Shown one piece after another: positions 43,929 through 52,650 of a DNA stretch of 64,000 nt. The notes under the pieces were generated by a model, which worked only from the letters and a program-made list of their open reading frames with translations, did not search any database and was not told where the DNA came from. Source of the DNA: CAJXVA01 sp963761755 (lineage in GTDB: Bacteria > Myxococcota_A > Polyangia > Nannocystales > Nannocystaceae). Location: the NCBI GenBank assembly GCA_963761755.1, contig CAVXIC010000013.1, forward strand, positions 186,001-250,000, given 5' to 3'. Every line of letters starts with the position of its first letter. Position 1 is the stretch's first letter. The translations under genes and the position numbers were made by a program.

Positions 43929-44067
43929 AGTGCCCCGACCGAGAGTCGATGCTCGAGCGCATCGGCGCGCGGCAACTTGGGCACCTTGACGGTCGAGGGC
44001 ACCACCTGCCGCGTGACGGTGGGCGAAGCCACGCGGATCGTCTGCTGGGACGAGAGCTCCGCGGAGG
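43929..44067. other. Intergenic stretch with coding-like remnant
   Basis: After the DUF4870-like stop, the same frame is open again for about 55 codons and reads GNLGTLTVEGTTCRVTVGEATRIV before running into the SNF2 gene end. Third positions are almost all G or C, as in real genes here. It has no start codon, so it may be the remnant of a lost gene or fortuitous. Nothing else was seen. Confidence 0.4.
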
Positions 44068-47000
44068 CTACGCGTCGTCCCAGGGGTTGGCCGAGGGGGT
44101 GAGCAGGAGGTCCTCGATGTCGTCCATCGTGAGCTTCTTGCCCGCCGTGACGTCGCGGCCCAGGGCGCCCTCGGCGACCTCGCGCTTGCGCTTGCCGAGC
44201 TCGACCATCTTTTGCTCGACCGTGTCTTCGATGACCAGGCGGTAGACGTTGACCGGCTTGTCTTGACCGATGCGGTGGGCGCGGTCGGTGGCTTGGTCTT
44301 CGACGGCGGGGTTCCACCACGGGTCGTAGTGGATGACCGTATCGGCTTCGGTGAGCGTGAGGCCGCTACCGCCGGCTTTGAGGCTGATGAGGAACACGGG
44401 AGGTCCGCCTTTTTGCTGGAACTGAGAGACGAGCTCCTCGCGGTTGGCGGTGCCGCCGTGCAGCCACAGATAGGGGATCTCCAGCTCTTCGAGCACTTGG
44501 CCGAGCAGCTTCTGCATCTCGACGAACTGCGAGAAGACCAGGCACTTGCGCCCCGAGCCGACCGCGTCGTTGATCAGCTCCTTGAACGCCTCGAGCTTGG
44601 CCGACGGCGGGATGGGCGTGCCCTCGGGGAGGCCCAGCAGGTGGGGGTCGCAGCAGACCTGGCGAAGTCGGGTGAGCGCGGCGAGGACGGTCATCTGCGA
44701 CTTATCCACGCCAGCTTCGTCGATGCGCCCCGTGATCTCGGCCTTGGCGGCCTTGAGGATTCGGTTGTACAGGCCGAGCTGACTCTTGCCGAAGTGGCAG
44801 AAGATCGTCTGTTCGGTCTTCTTGGGCAGCTCGGAGGCGACGTCTTCCTTCTTGCGGCGCATGATGAACGGCCGGATGCGCACCTGAAGGTCCTCGAGGC
44901 GCTTCATGTCACCGTCTTCGATCGGCTTGACGTAGTTCTTCTGGAACTCCGTCAGCTTGCCGAGGAAGCCCGGGGCGAGGAAGTCGAAGACGGCCCACAG
45001 GTCGAAGAGATGGTTCTCGACCGGGGTGCCCGAGAGCGCGAGCTTGTGGTCGGCCTTGAGCTGCTTGGCGCTCTTTGCTGTGCTGGTGGTCCAGTTCTTG
45101 ATGTACTGGGCCTCGTCGAGCGCGACGTAGCGGAAGCGAATCTTCTTCAGCTCGTCGACGTCCCGCCGCATGATCGAATAGGACGTGACGATCACGTCGG
45201 TCTTCTTGAGCAGGCGGCGGTTCTCTCCCCGGTCGGCGCCGTGCCACACGAGCACCGATAGGCTGGGCGCCCACTTGGCGACCTCTTGCTTCCACACCGA
45301 GAGGACCGAGGTGGGGCACACGATGAGCGAAGGCGCGGGGCCCTCTTCCTCCTTGGCCTTGGTGAGCAGCGCGATGGCCTGCACCGTCTTTCCCAGACCC
45401 ATGTCGTCGGCGAGGATGCCGGTCATGCGGTTCTGGTGGAGCTGCCACAGCCACGCGAAGCCCGACTTCTGGTAGTCGCGAAGTTTGGCGTTGAGGGCCT
45501 TGGCCTTGCGTGGGGCCTTGGCCGCCCGCTCGCCAGTCATGGTCTTGAGCAGCTTCTTGACCTCGGTGGCGACCTCGGTGGTCGGCGCTTCGGACAGGAG
45601 GCGCGAGAGGTTGCCAAGCTCGAGGGTGGAGACCTCCGCCTTGCCGTGTTTGTTGAACTGCATGTCGCCCGCCGCATCGGCGAGCGGCGCGAGGATCTTC
45701 GCGTCCAGCTTGACGACGCTGCCGTCGGCCAACGTGATCCAGCGCCGCCCCTCGTGCAGCCACCGCAGCAGGTCGCGGAAGGAGATGAGATCGTCTTCGC
45801 CGTCGACGTCGACGATCGCCTCGACGTCGAGCACGCTGCCGTCGCCCGTGGACACCGACACCCGCGGTTTGGGGCTCTTGGAGCGGATCTTGGGCAGCTT
45901 GGGGATGCGCTTCTCCCAGGTCTCTGGGAGCATCGGAATGCCCGCGATCAGGAACTCGATGGCCGCGTCATCGTGCGCGACGAAGGCGTCGTCGTTGGCT
46001 TGCCACTTGAGGCCCTGCTCCTTGAGCGTGGTTCGTGCCTGCGACTCGGCGTCGAGGTCGCGATAGAAGGAGATCGACTCATCGCCCGCGTTGAGGGTGT
46101 AGCGTGCGGACTCGGGGTCGGAGCCGCCGATGGAGAGCGTCACGTTGCCATATCGCGCGGTCAGCTGGACGCGAACCCGGTCGGAGTCGCCCTCGATCGT
46201 CGCGACGATCTGCTCGACCGATCGGGCGTCACTGGCCAGGGCGAACAGGTCCGAACGCGGGACGCCCACCGACTGCAGGCTGTCGCTGAGCGCGTCCATC
46301 TCGTTGGCGTCGACCTTGGCATCCATCACGATCCGCGATTGGGCACGGACGGCGGCGAGCACCCACGGCGGGGTGTCCTTGACCTGGAAGATCTCGCAGG
46401 AGTCGGGGTGGATGAACCAGACCGGCGCGCCGCCGATGACGCGCCCGTCTTCGACCTCGAACGTGCGTCCGCTGGGCTCGTGCTCGAGGAATGCGTGCAG
46501 GTCGACGTTGGAGTCCCTGCGGCTCTCGGCCTTGACGCGCAGGACGATCGGTTCATCGGCGAAGTGCAGCTTGCCCACGCCCTTGAGGCTGATCTGCGCA
46601 TCGCGTGCAAAGTAGAGCAGACCGCTGAGCGCTGGGTCTTCCAGCTCGTGGGCGCCGTCGTTGGCGCGGTCGATCTCTTGCTCGAGGTAGTGCTCGACCA
46701 GCTTGTCGGCGGGGTGCGCTCCGTCGCGCTGCGCGTTGGCCTTGGCCTTCATCGAGCTGCCGGACTGGAACGCGGTGACCAACCATGTGCCGCCGGCTTG
46801 CGGCTGCAGCTGGTAGCGACGCTGCCGGTCCGTCTTGCCCGAAACCCCTTGGACCCACGGGTTGTGGGTCGTGGAGATCTCGCCGCCGGCCTTGTACTGC
46901 TTGCCCAGCTCCATCGCCAGGGCGGTTGCGTGGTGGCACAGCTTCTCCCACCCATCGGTGAACGTGGGGCAGGAGCACTCGGCCTCGAGATGGTTGTTGC

Positions 47001-47199
47001 GACCGATCGAGATCGACGCGGTGTGCGGCGTGGGATGGCTGCCCATGACCTTGCCGGACAGCTTTTCACCGTCGAGCACGAGGCCGCTGACGGCACCCTT
47101 CTTGAACAGCTCCTGTCCGGCTTTGAGCGCCTTGGGGCTGGCGATCCGGACGAGGGATTCGGTCTCCACGAGGGGGAGAAACGTTTCGATCTTGTTCAC
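44068..47199 (-). CDS. SWIM zinc-finger SNF2-family DNA helicase/translocase
   Basis: A 1043-residue protein. The N-terminal SWIM zinc finger has ligands C75, C77, C88 and H90 (ECSCPTFTDGWEKLCHH). The SNF2 ATPase core starts with LRDYQKSGFAWLW and has Walker A DDMGLGKT, the Walker B-type DEAQ box in VALDEAQYIKNW, motif III ALSGTPVENHLFDLWAVF and the helicase C domain with LISLKAGGSGLTLTEADTVIHYDPWWNPAVE and ATDRAHRIGQ. SWIM-SNF2 proteins translocate on double-stranded DNA and are found beside repair or defence genes, but here the neighbours give no such hint. The start ATG at 47199 is well placed. Confidence 0.92.
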   Translation of the reverse strand: MNKIETFLPLVETESLVRIASPKALKAGQELFKKGAVSGLVLDGEKLSGKVMGSHPTPHTASISIGRNNHLEAECSCPTFTDGWEKLCHHATALAMELGKQYKAGGEISTTHNPWVQGVSGKTDRQRRYQLQPQAGGTWLVTAFQSGSSMKAKANAQRDGAHPADKLVEHYLEQEIDRANDGAHELEDPALSGLLYFARDAQISLKGVGKLHFADEPIVLRVKAESRRDSNVDLHAFLEHEPSGRTFEVEDGRVIGGAPVWFIHPDSCEIFQVKDTPPWVLAAVRAQSRIVMDAKVDANEMDALSDSLQSVGVPRSDLFALASDARSVEQIVATIEGDSDRVRVQLTARYGNVTLSIGGSDPESARYTLNAGDESISFYRDLDAESQARTTLKEQGLKWQANDDAFVAHDDAAIEFLIAGIPMLPETWEKRIPKLPKIRSKSPKPRVSVSTGDGSVLDVEAIVDVDGEDDLISFRDLLRWLHEGRRWITLADGSVVKLDAKILAPLADAAGDMQFNKHGKAEVSTLELGNLSRLLSEAPTTEVATEVKKLLKTMTGERAAKAPRKAKALNAKLRDYQKSGFAWLWQLHQNRMTGILADDMGLGKTVQAIALLTKAKEEEGPAPSLIVCPTSVLSVWKQEVAKWAPSLSVLVWHGADRGENRRLLKKTDVIVTSYSIMRRDVDELKKIRFRYVALDEAQYIKNWTTSTAKSAKQLKADHKLALSGTPVENHLFDLWAVFDFLAPGFLGKLTEFQKNYVKPIEDGDMKRLEDLQVRIRPFIMRRKKEDVASELPKKTEQTIFCHFGKSQLGLYNRILKAAKAEITGRIDEAGVDKSQMTVLAALTRLRQVCCDPHLLGLPEGTPIPPSAKLEAFKELINDAVGSGRKCLVFSQFVEMQKLLGQVLEELEIPYLWLHGGTANREELVSQFQQKGGPPVFLISLKAGGSGLTLTEADTVIHYDPWWNPAVEDQATDRAHRIGQDKPVNVYRLVIEDTVEQKMVELGKRKREVAEGALGRDVTAGKKLTMDDIEDLLLTPSANPWDDA

Positions 47200-47472
47200 G
47201 CGAGAACCTGCTGAAGGTGGACGGGCGGCGAGGAGGAGCAGCGGTTGTGCCCCTTCCGGCCGACCCTGCGATCACGAAGCGAGCAGGCGCCACGTGTCAG
47301 AGTCGCCTTCGCAGTGATGAACCTCGACCGAGGCTCCATCCACTCGAAGACCTGAGTTTGGTAGCACGCAGGCGCGTTCGGGGTCCACCATTGCCCCGGG
47401 TGCGAATAAAACGTCCAGATTCCGCGATTTTGCGCGGGAACCAGCGGCACTGCGCGAGTAGCATGCTCCGCG
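47200..47472. other. Intergenic region between helicase and methyltransferase genes
   Basis: This 273-base gap between divergent genes should hold promoters for both. It is relatively A+T-rich around 47400-47450 (gaataaaacg, cgcgattttgcgcgg). A 39-codon minus-strand frame (47391-47272) exists but has no ribosome site. No recognisable element was found. Confidence 0.3.
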
Positions 47473-48531
47473 ATGGCGAAGCGTTCCAAGGCCCGGCCAG
47501 GGGCAGTCGATGGGCTCAACGAAGAGGATCCGGGGGTCGCGCTGCTGGCCGACGCGGTGCGGGCGGGGCGGCGTGAGGACCTGCTGCTCCTGTGTACGGG
47601 CGATCTCCCGGGGATCGAGCCGGAGGGCCCGCGGCTGGTGCTCGATGCGCGGGAGGGCCACACCCGGGGTGCCGTGCCCTTCGCCCAGTGGTCGTCGCTG
47701 GCCGGCTCGGTGGGGGTGGCGGCGATGTGGCCCCGCGCGCACTTGGGGAAGGACTTCACGCAGCAGTGCGTGGCGATCGCATCCCAGGTGCTGCGGCCTG
47801 GCGGACGGTTGTCGTGCGCGGTGCGAAAGCAAAAAGGCGCGGACTCGATCGCCGACTTCATGGGTGAGGTGTTCGGCAACGTGCGGACGCTGGAGCGCAC
47901 CAAGGGCTACCGGCTGTTGGAGAGCGAGCTGGATGCGGCCACGCCCCCGCACGAGGTGCTGCAGCGGCGCTACGAGATCACGGACCCGCGCCTCGGGGAC
48001 CTGGTTCTCCAGTCTGCGCCCGGGGCATTCTCGCGCAAGGGCCTCGATCTCGGGACGCAGTGCTTGTTGGACCACGTGGCGCGGATGGAGCTCGATCCCG
48101 CGCGGGTGGTGGACCTGGGTGCTGGGGTGGGGCCGATCGCGTTGTGGGCCGCGCATCGATGGCCACAGTGTGGCGTGGTCGCGGTGGAGAGCAACTCGGT
48201 CAGCGCCGCGATGCTGCGGGAGAACGTGGAGGCCGCCGGGATGAAGGGGCGGGTGTTCGCGATGGAGCACGACGGGCTGCCCAGTACGGTGGCGTCGGTG
48301 CGGCCCTTCGTCGGGATGACGGACCTGACGCTGACGAATCCGCCGACCCACGCTGACGCCCGGGCGCTCGATGATCTGCTCGGCCCGCTGGCGGCGTGGC
48401 AGCGAAAGGGGTCGAAGACGGTCGCGGTGGTGAGCCGACCCGAGATGGTGATGGGTGCGCTGCGCAAGGCCGGTGCGATGGTCGGGGAGACGCGGTATCG
48501 GGGGTTCAGCGTGCTCGAGGGGACCTGGTAG
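47473..48531 (+). CDS. Class I SAM-dependent methyltransferase, RsmC/RlmG-like
   Basis: A 352-residue protein with the two-part arrangement of the RsmC/RlmG family. An N-terminal half (AREGHTRGAVPFAQW ... GADSIADFMGEVFG) is followed by a catalytic methyltransferase domain. The SAM-binding motif VVDLGAGVGPIALWAA and the catalytic TLTNPPTHAD (NPPF-type loop) are clear. Such enzymes methylate guanine N2 of 16S or 23S rRNA, but the exact target is uncertain. Its stop overlaps a GTG start of the next gene (TAGTG), so they are coupled. Confidence 0.75.
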   Translation: MAKRSKARPGAVDGLNEEDPGVALLADAVRAGRREDLLLLCTGDLPGIEPEGPRLVLDAREGHTRGAVPFAQWSSLAGSVGVAAMWPRAHLGKDFTQQCVAIASQVLRPGGRLSCAVRKQKGADSIADFMGEVFGNVRTLERTKGYRLLESELDAATPPHEVLQRRYEITDPRLGDLVLQSAPGAFSRKGLDLGTQCLLDHVARMELDPARVVDLGAGVGPIALWAAHRWPQCGVVAVESNSVSAAMLRENVEAAGMKGRVFAMEHDGLPSTVASVRPFVGMTDLTLTNPPTHADARALDDLLGPLAAWQRKGSKTVAVVSRPEMVMGALRKAGAMVGETRYRGFSVLEGTW

Positions 48532-49109
48532 TGGGATGGCTGCGACACGTGCTCGGAGACCGACTGCGCGTCGAAGAGGGGCGCCAGACCTGCACGATCC
48601 GGTGGCGCCGATTCACCGCGGTGGACGTCGTCGCATCGTTCGCGCTGCCCGTGGCGAGCGCATGGGGGATCGCCAGCGCCGCCGGGCTCGACGCAATCTC
48701 CGACATGAAGGTCATTCCGATGTCTCCGCTCGCGACGGTGGTCTACTGGGCCGTCGTCGCGTTGTTCACGGTGCACTTCGTGTTCAACCGTCGCGCCTCG
48801 CTCGTCGTGCGTCCCTCGGAGATTCTGTATCAGCTCGGGCGGGTTCCGGGGCGCGTGCGCGCGGTCGACCGCCAGGGATCGGTGTTGGTCTCCATCGAGA
48901 CCCGTGAAGATCCCATCGCGGAGTCGGATGCCGCCGGGCGCACGCCAGACCGCACGACGCTGTCGATTCGTGGGCGGCGGGGCCGAATCGACATCGACGA
49001 TCTCTCCGAGGACGACGCGCGGCGGGTCAGCGCGCTGATCGAGCGCGTCGTCCCACCCGACGTGCATCCCGCCGCCGGGGCCCTTGAGCGGGGCGCCCCA
49101 GGACGCTAA
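48531..49109 (+). CDS. Small membrane protein of unknown function
   Basis: A 192-residue protein starting at GTG 48531, which shares a base with the methyltransferase stop. Two hydrophobic segments (VVASFALPVASAWGIAS; LATVVYWAVVALFTVHFVF) form a helical hairpin. The rest (SLVVRPSEILYQLGRVPGRVRAV ... LSIRGRRGRIDIDDLSED) resembles a small soluble regulatory module facing the cytoplasm. No family recognised. The overlap with the methyltransferase gene suggests co-expression. Confidence 0.65.
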   Translation: MGWLRHVLGDRLRVEEGRQTCTIRWRRFTAVDVVASFALPVASAWGIASAAGLDAISDMKVIPMSPLATVVYWAVVALFTVHFVFNRRASLVVRPSEILYQLGRVPGRVRAVDRQGSVLVSIETREDPIAESDAAGRTPDRTTLSIRGRRGRIDIDDLSEDDARRVSALIERVVPPDVHPAAGALERGAPGR

Positions 49110-49118
49110 GACAATACG

Positions 49119-49387
49119 GTGGTGCGGTCGTCTTCCTCTGGTGTCCTGTCCGCCGTCGCTGCGCTCGGTGTCGTCGCGGCGTCGGGGATGCCGAGGCCGG
49201 AAACTCCCTGCATCCGCGGACTCCCGTCGAAGGGGACGAGGTGACGAGCATGGAGTTCGTCGACCGCAGCGTCGACGCGAACCACGCGCTCGTCTACGTC
49301 CCGCAGACGTTGCCCAACTACGAGGACTTCGTGACGCCGTCCGACGAGTCCGCCCGAGGCCAACCTATCCCAACCGAGGCCTACTAG
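49119..49387 (+). pseudogene. Possible small secreted protein, frameshifted
   Basis: Two plus-strand frames join end to end. GTG 49119 starts VRSSSSGVLSAVAALGVVAASG, which resembles a signal peptide. A second frame, shifted by one base, then reads AEAGNSLHPRTP and continues to a TAG at 49387, giving a small secreted protein broken near 49180. It has no recognisable domain. The first gene in this region could be functional if a base is missing from the assembly. The tail overlaps the stop of a convergent gene. Confidence 0.4.
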
Positions 49388-50769
49388 GCCTTCATGGACA
49401 CGATCTCACCGCCCTCGAGGGACGCGTCGCCAAAGTCGTCGATGGGGGCGCCGCCGTCTTTCCGGCAGCCGACCGCGTTGAGGATCGTGTTGAAGAGCTG
49501 GTTGTGGGTGACGCCGCCAGCGTCGATGTAGTGCCCCTGACGCAGGTAGCCGTTTGCGTTGCCGGCAATGACCTGCGGGATGTTGTTGTAGCTGTGATAG
49601 CGATCCGCCAGGTCGTTGGTCCAAAGGGCGATCGTGTTGTCGAGCAGCGGCTGTCCCGTCGAATCGACGTACTCGGAGAGGCGGTCGAGCAGGTGCTTGA
49701 ACATCCGTCCGTGAATGCGGTCGATTTCGTGGTGCATCATCTCCGCGCCGGGGATGGGGTCGCCCTCGGACCCGTGAGCGAAGATCCGGTGCGAGACCAT
49801 GTGGAAGTTCGGAAGCCGTTCACCGTTGATGGTGTACTCGGTGCCGTCGTTCCCGTCCCCGATCTGCAGCGTGGCCGCATGGTTGAGCTCGCACGCGAAC
49901 GCGAGGGCGATGAGGTCGGCCTGCATGCGGGCGATGACCTCGCGGTTGTCGTTGTCCTGAGCGGACTCCCCCATCGCCTCCATCGCGTCGATCTCCGCTT
50001 GGGGCGGAAGGGCGCAGCTGAGGTTGACCTCGAGATCCCGAATCGACTGACGGTGCAGTTCCAGCCGCTGCCGATCCAGCGCGCTGAGCCGTGCGTTGCC
50101 GAGCAACGCGCTCATCTGCTCCTTGACCAGGTCGTTGACGCTCGTGCGTCGGGCTTGGATCTGAGCCACGACCTCCGCGTCGACCCCGACCAGACCGAAC
50201 TCCCGCTCGAACACGTTCCGCGGGTTGGGGTCTGCCGGACGCAGGTCCTGGGGTCCGCGGTACGAGAGGACCTCGTTGATGTAGCCGGACATGCGCCCGG
50301 CATAGAGCGTCAGCGGTTCGACCCCCTCATCGTTGAGCTGTCTCGCGATGACGTTGTCGACCGATTCGCCCTCGGCCAGCGACTCGTTTCCCGAGGGCGT
50401 GTCGGAGACCCGGGCCGCCGTCAGGCACTGGTTGCCGCCGCCCGAGTGTCCACAGCCGTTGCCGGGGAACGCAAACCTGGTGCCGCCCACGATGAGGAGG
50501 TTGTCCGCATAGTCGGCCAGCTCGGAGACGGCCTTGTCGTCGGCGAGCATGCCTTCGGTGGTCAGGGCGCCAGGGGACGTGGGCCAGAACCGGTTGTCCT
50601 CGCCGTCGGTCTGGCACTGCACGCCGTTGGCTTGCCGCATCGCGACGAAGAAGCCGGGGCTCTTTCCTCCGGCCCGGGCGGTCCTGGGCAGAAGGGACTG
50701 CAGGAGCGGAAGCGCCATGACGGCGCCGCCGGTACCAATGAGGAATCGTCGGCGATTGATGTCCTTCAT
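49384..50769 (-). CDS. Tat-exported DUF1552 protein
   Basis: A 461-residue exported protein with a twin-arginine signal (MKDINRRRFLIGTGGAVMALPLL). The body has features of the DUF1552 family, which is usually found beside DUF1592/DUF1588 lipoproteins: AMRQANGVQCQTDGE, CGHSGGGNQCLTAARV, ASRAGGRMSGYI-like segments and GFLHVHHEIDRI-type runs (here MMHHEIDRIHGRMF). DUF1552 proteins are predicted to be hydrolases or oxidoreductases of the alkaline-phosphatase type, but no function is established. The neighbouring upstream gene is its expected DUF1592 partner, starting three bases away. Confidence 0.8.
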   Translation of the reverse strand: MKDINRRRFLIGTGGAVMALPLLQSLLPRTARAGGKSPGFFVAMRQANGVQCQTDGEDNRFWPTSPGALTTEGMLADDKAVSELADYADNLLIVGGTRFAFPGNGCGHSGGGNQCLTAARVSDTPSGNESLAEGESVDNVIARQLNDEGVEPLTLYAGRMSGYINEVLSYRGPQDLRPADPNPRNVFEREFGLVGVDAEVVAQIQARRTSVNDLVKEQMSALLGNARLSALDRQRLELHRQSIRDLEVNLSCALPPQAEIDAMEAMGESAQDNDNREVIARMQADLIALAFACELNHAATLQIGDGNDGTEYTINGERLPNFHMVSHRIFAHGSEGDPIPGAEMMHHEIDRIHGRMFKHLLDRLSEYVDSTGQPLLDNTIALWTNDLADRYHSYNNIPQVIAGNANGYLRQGHYIDAGGVTHNQLFNTILNAVGCRKDGGAPIDDFGDASLEGGEIVSMKA

Positions 50770-50771
50770 GA

Positions 50772-52499
50772 TCAGGTCCCCTCCTGTACGACGCGAATAT
50801 GGCGGAACTCGTCGGTGGTGACGACTTCGGTGAGCAGTTCGAGCACCGTCAGTGACCCTTCGACCGATGCGGTGCCGAGGGCGTCGAGGGTCTGCTCGTC
50901 GGCGTCTCGATGGTCACGGCCATACATGTACTCGAGCAAGTGGCGGGTGTAGCAGTCGTGCGCCTGCTTGCTGTCTGCGAGGAGGTTGCTGAACTCCACG
51001 GCGTTGTCGAAGGGCTCCAGGTTGCCATCGAAGAAGAACTCGTCCGTCGCGTCGACCGGCTGGCCGTTGTCCTGGGTACGGTAGACCCCGATCGCGTCGT
51101 AGTTCTCGAAGGCGAAGCCGGGTGGGTTGATGAGGAGGTTGTGGCATCCGGCCCCGCAGGTTCCATCTCCGGTGTGGTCTTCCACGCGCTCCCGGTTGGT
51201 CTTCGTCGGGTCCGGCTCGACCGCCGTCACGTTGTCCGGCACCGCCGGCTGCTCGTTGCACAGGAGCTCGAAGCTGATGAACGCGCCCCGATGAATCGGA
51301 TCGGGGTCGATCTGATACGCGCGCGACATCAAGAAGCCCAGGCGCGTGAGCAGGCCCGAGCGCCGCGTCGCATCCAGTTCCACCCGCTCGAAGGCCTCTC
51401 CGGCGGGGCCGTCGGTGATCCCGTACAGCGCAGCCAGCTCGGCGTTGGCGAAGGTGTGGGTCGAGGTCAGCAGCTCGGTGTAGCCCTGGTTCTGGTCGAA
51501 GACGACGTCCTCGATGAACCGGTACGCCTCTTCCTGCATCATCCGGCCGAGCTCGGCGTTGAACAGCGGGTAGAGATCGGGGTCCTTGCTGCGGTCGAGG
51601 TAGAGGTCGACCTTGAGGAGCTGTCGGTGCAGATCGAGGACGGTGTCGCGGGCTCGGTCGTCGAGCAGCATCCGCGCCGCGTGCTCTCGGATCCCCTCGA
51701 CTCCATCGAGATCGCCCTGCTCCGCCGCGAGGAACAGCGCGTCGTCCGGCATCGAGTTCCACAGCGCGTAGCTGAGCCGCGACGCGACCTCGTAGCCGTC
51801 CAGCTTGATCCGGCCGTTGTCGGTCGGCTCTCCGTCGATCACGCGATAAACGAACACCGGCGACTGCAGCAGCGCTTGCAGCGTCAGATGGACTCCAGCG
51901 GCGAATGGATCGAGGTCCGTATAGTCCGCGGCGGCGCCGTCGAACACGGCCGAGAGGTCCTCGACCTCGGCGCTGGAGAGCGGCCGGCGATAGACCTTCA
52001 TCCCGAAGGTCTCGATGAACTCGCGTCCGCGATCCGAGGTGTCCTGACCGACGTCGGGCGGGGTGATCCGGTCGAAGATGGCGTCGTCGGTGATGACGAG
52101 CTCGGCGAGCGATTCGGCCGCCTTTTGGTAGTCGGCCCACAGCGTCGCGCCGACGTCGAACCCGGAGCCGGCGTTGTCGAACCCCCCGGCGACCGGGTCG
52201 CCGACGAAGGCGTCCGACAGCCCGGTGACCGCATCGAGTCCGAACAGGTCGCGGACCGTGTTCTCCCACTGCCGGTGGCTCAGTCGGGGGAACTGGCTGT
52301 CTTGCTGGTGCTCCTCGACCGGGGGCTGGTCGTCGTCGGCGCCGGTCTCGTCGCCGGACCCGTCGTCCCCGTCGTCTCCGTCGTCTCCTTGGGACGCGGA
52401 CGCTGGATTCTCGCCATCGGCGTTCCCGGCGGATCCCTCCCAACCGTTGTAACAGCCCGACGACAACAGGCTCGCGATGACCAACCCCCCGACTCGCAT
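50772..52499 (-). CDS. DUF1587/1592/1588/1585 lipoprotein
   Basis: A 575-residue exported protein with signal MRVGGLVIASLLSSGC and an acidic linker. The order of segments matches the DUF1587-1592-1588-1585 set: RLSHRQWENTVRDLFGL (start of the PSD-like DUF1587), KVYRRPLSSAEVEDL with its DUF1592 arginine/tyrosine motif, HRGAFISFELLC (DUF1588) with CGAGCH, and a DUF1585-like end (ELLTEVVTTDEFRHI). This family pairs with Tat-exported DUF1552 or DUF1501 proteins and is common in Planctomycetes and myxobacteria, but its biochemical role is not known. CGAGCH resembles a haem motif but might only be a structural Cys pair. It ends three bases before the DUF1552 ATG. Confidence 0.85.
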   Translation of the reverse strand: MRVGGLVIASLLSSGCYNGWEGSAGNADGENPASASQGDDGDDGDDGSGDETGADDDQPPVEEHQQDSQFPRLSHRQWENTVRDLFGLDAVTGLSDAFVGDPVAGGFDNAGSGFDVGATLWADYQKAAESLAELVITDDAIFDRITPPDVGQDTSDRGREFIETFGMKVYRRPLSSAEVEDLSAVFDGAAADYTDLDPFAAGVHLTLQALLQSPVFVYRVIDGEPTDNGRIKLDGYEVASRLSYALWNSMPDDALFLAAEQGDLDGVEGIREHAARMLLDDRARDTVLDLHRQLLKVDLYLDRSKDPDLYPLFNAELGRMMQEEAYRFIEDVVFDQNQGYTELLTSTHTFANAELAALYGITDGPAGEAFERVELDATRRSGLLTRLGFLMSRAYQIDPDPIHRGAFISFELLCNEQPAVPDNVTAVEPDPTKTNRERVEDHTGDGTCGAGCHNLLINPPGFAFENYDAIGVYRTQDNGQPVDATDEFFFDGNLEPFDNAVEFSNLLADSKQAHDCYTRHLLEYMYGRDHRDADEQTLDALGTASVEGSLTVLELLTEVVTTDEFRHIRVVQEGT

Positions 52500-52590
52500 C
52501 TCGCCTCTAGCGTCTCAGCTCGCAAAACGGTTCGCAAACGGACTTTGCGTGCGCGCTCGAACGCAATCGGCGGATCGGGCCGGGCCGGAA

Positions 52591-52624
52591 CGTTGAACGC
52601 GTAGCCTCGACTACGCGTTCAACG
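52591..52624. terminator. Perfect 14-base inverted repeat, probable terminator
   Basis: Left arm cgttgaacgcgtag (52591-52604) and right arm ctacgcgttcaacg (52611-52624) are exact reverse complements, with the loop cctcga. It lies just after the minus-strand lipoprotein stop at 52651, so it would form a terminator hairpin for that gene. No U tract follows, as is common at this G+C content; an operator role is an alternative. Confidence 0.6.
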
Positions 52625-52650
52625 CTCGAGCCGGTTGGCTCCTCATCCGG

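Noticed and set aside
47272..47391. A 39-codon minus-strand frame (ends DTWRLLAS)
   Set aside because: No ribosome site, signal or similarity that I can see; could be a real small gene but there is no support.
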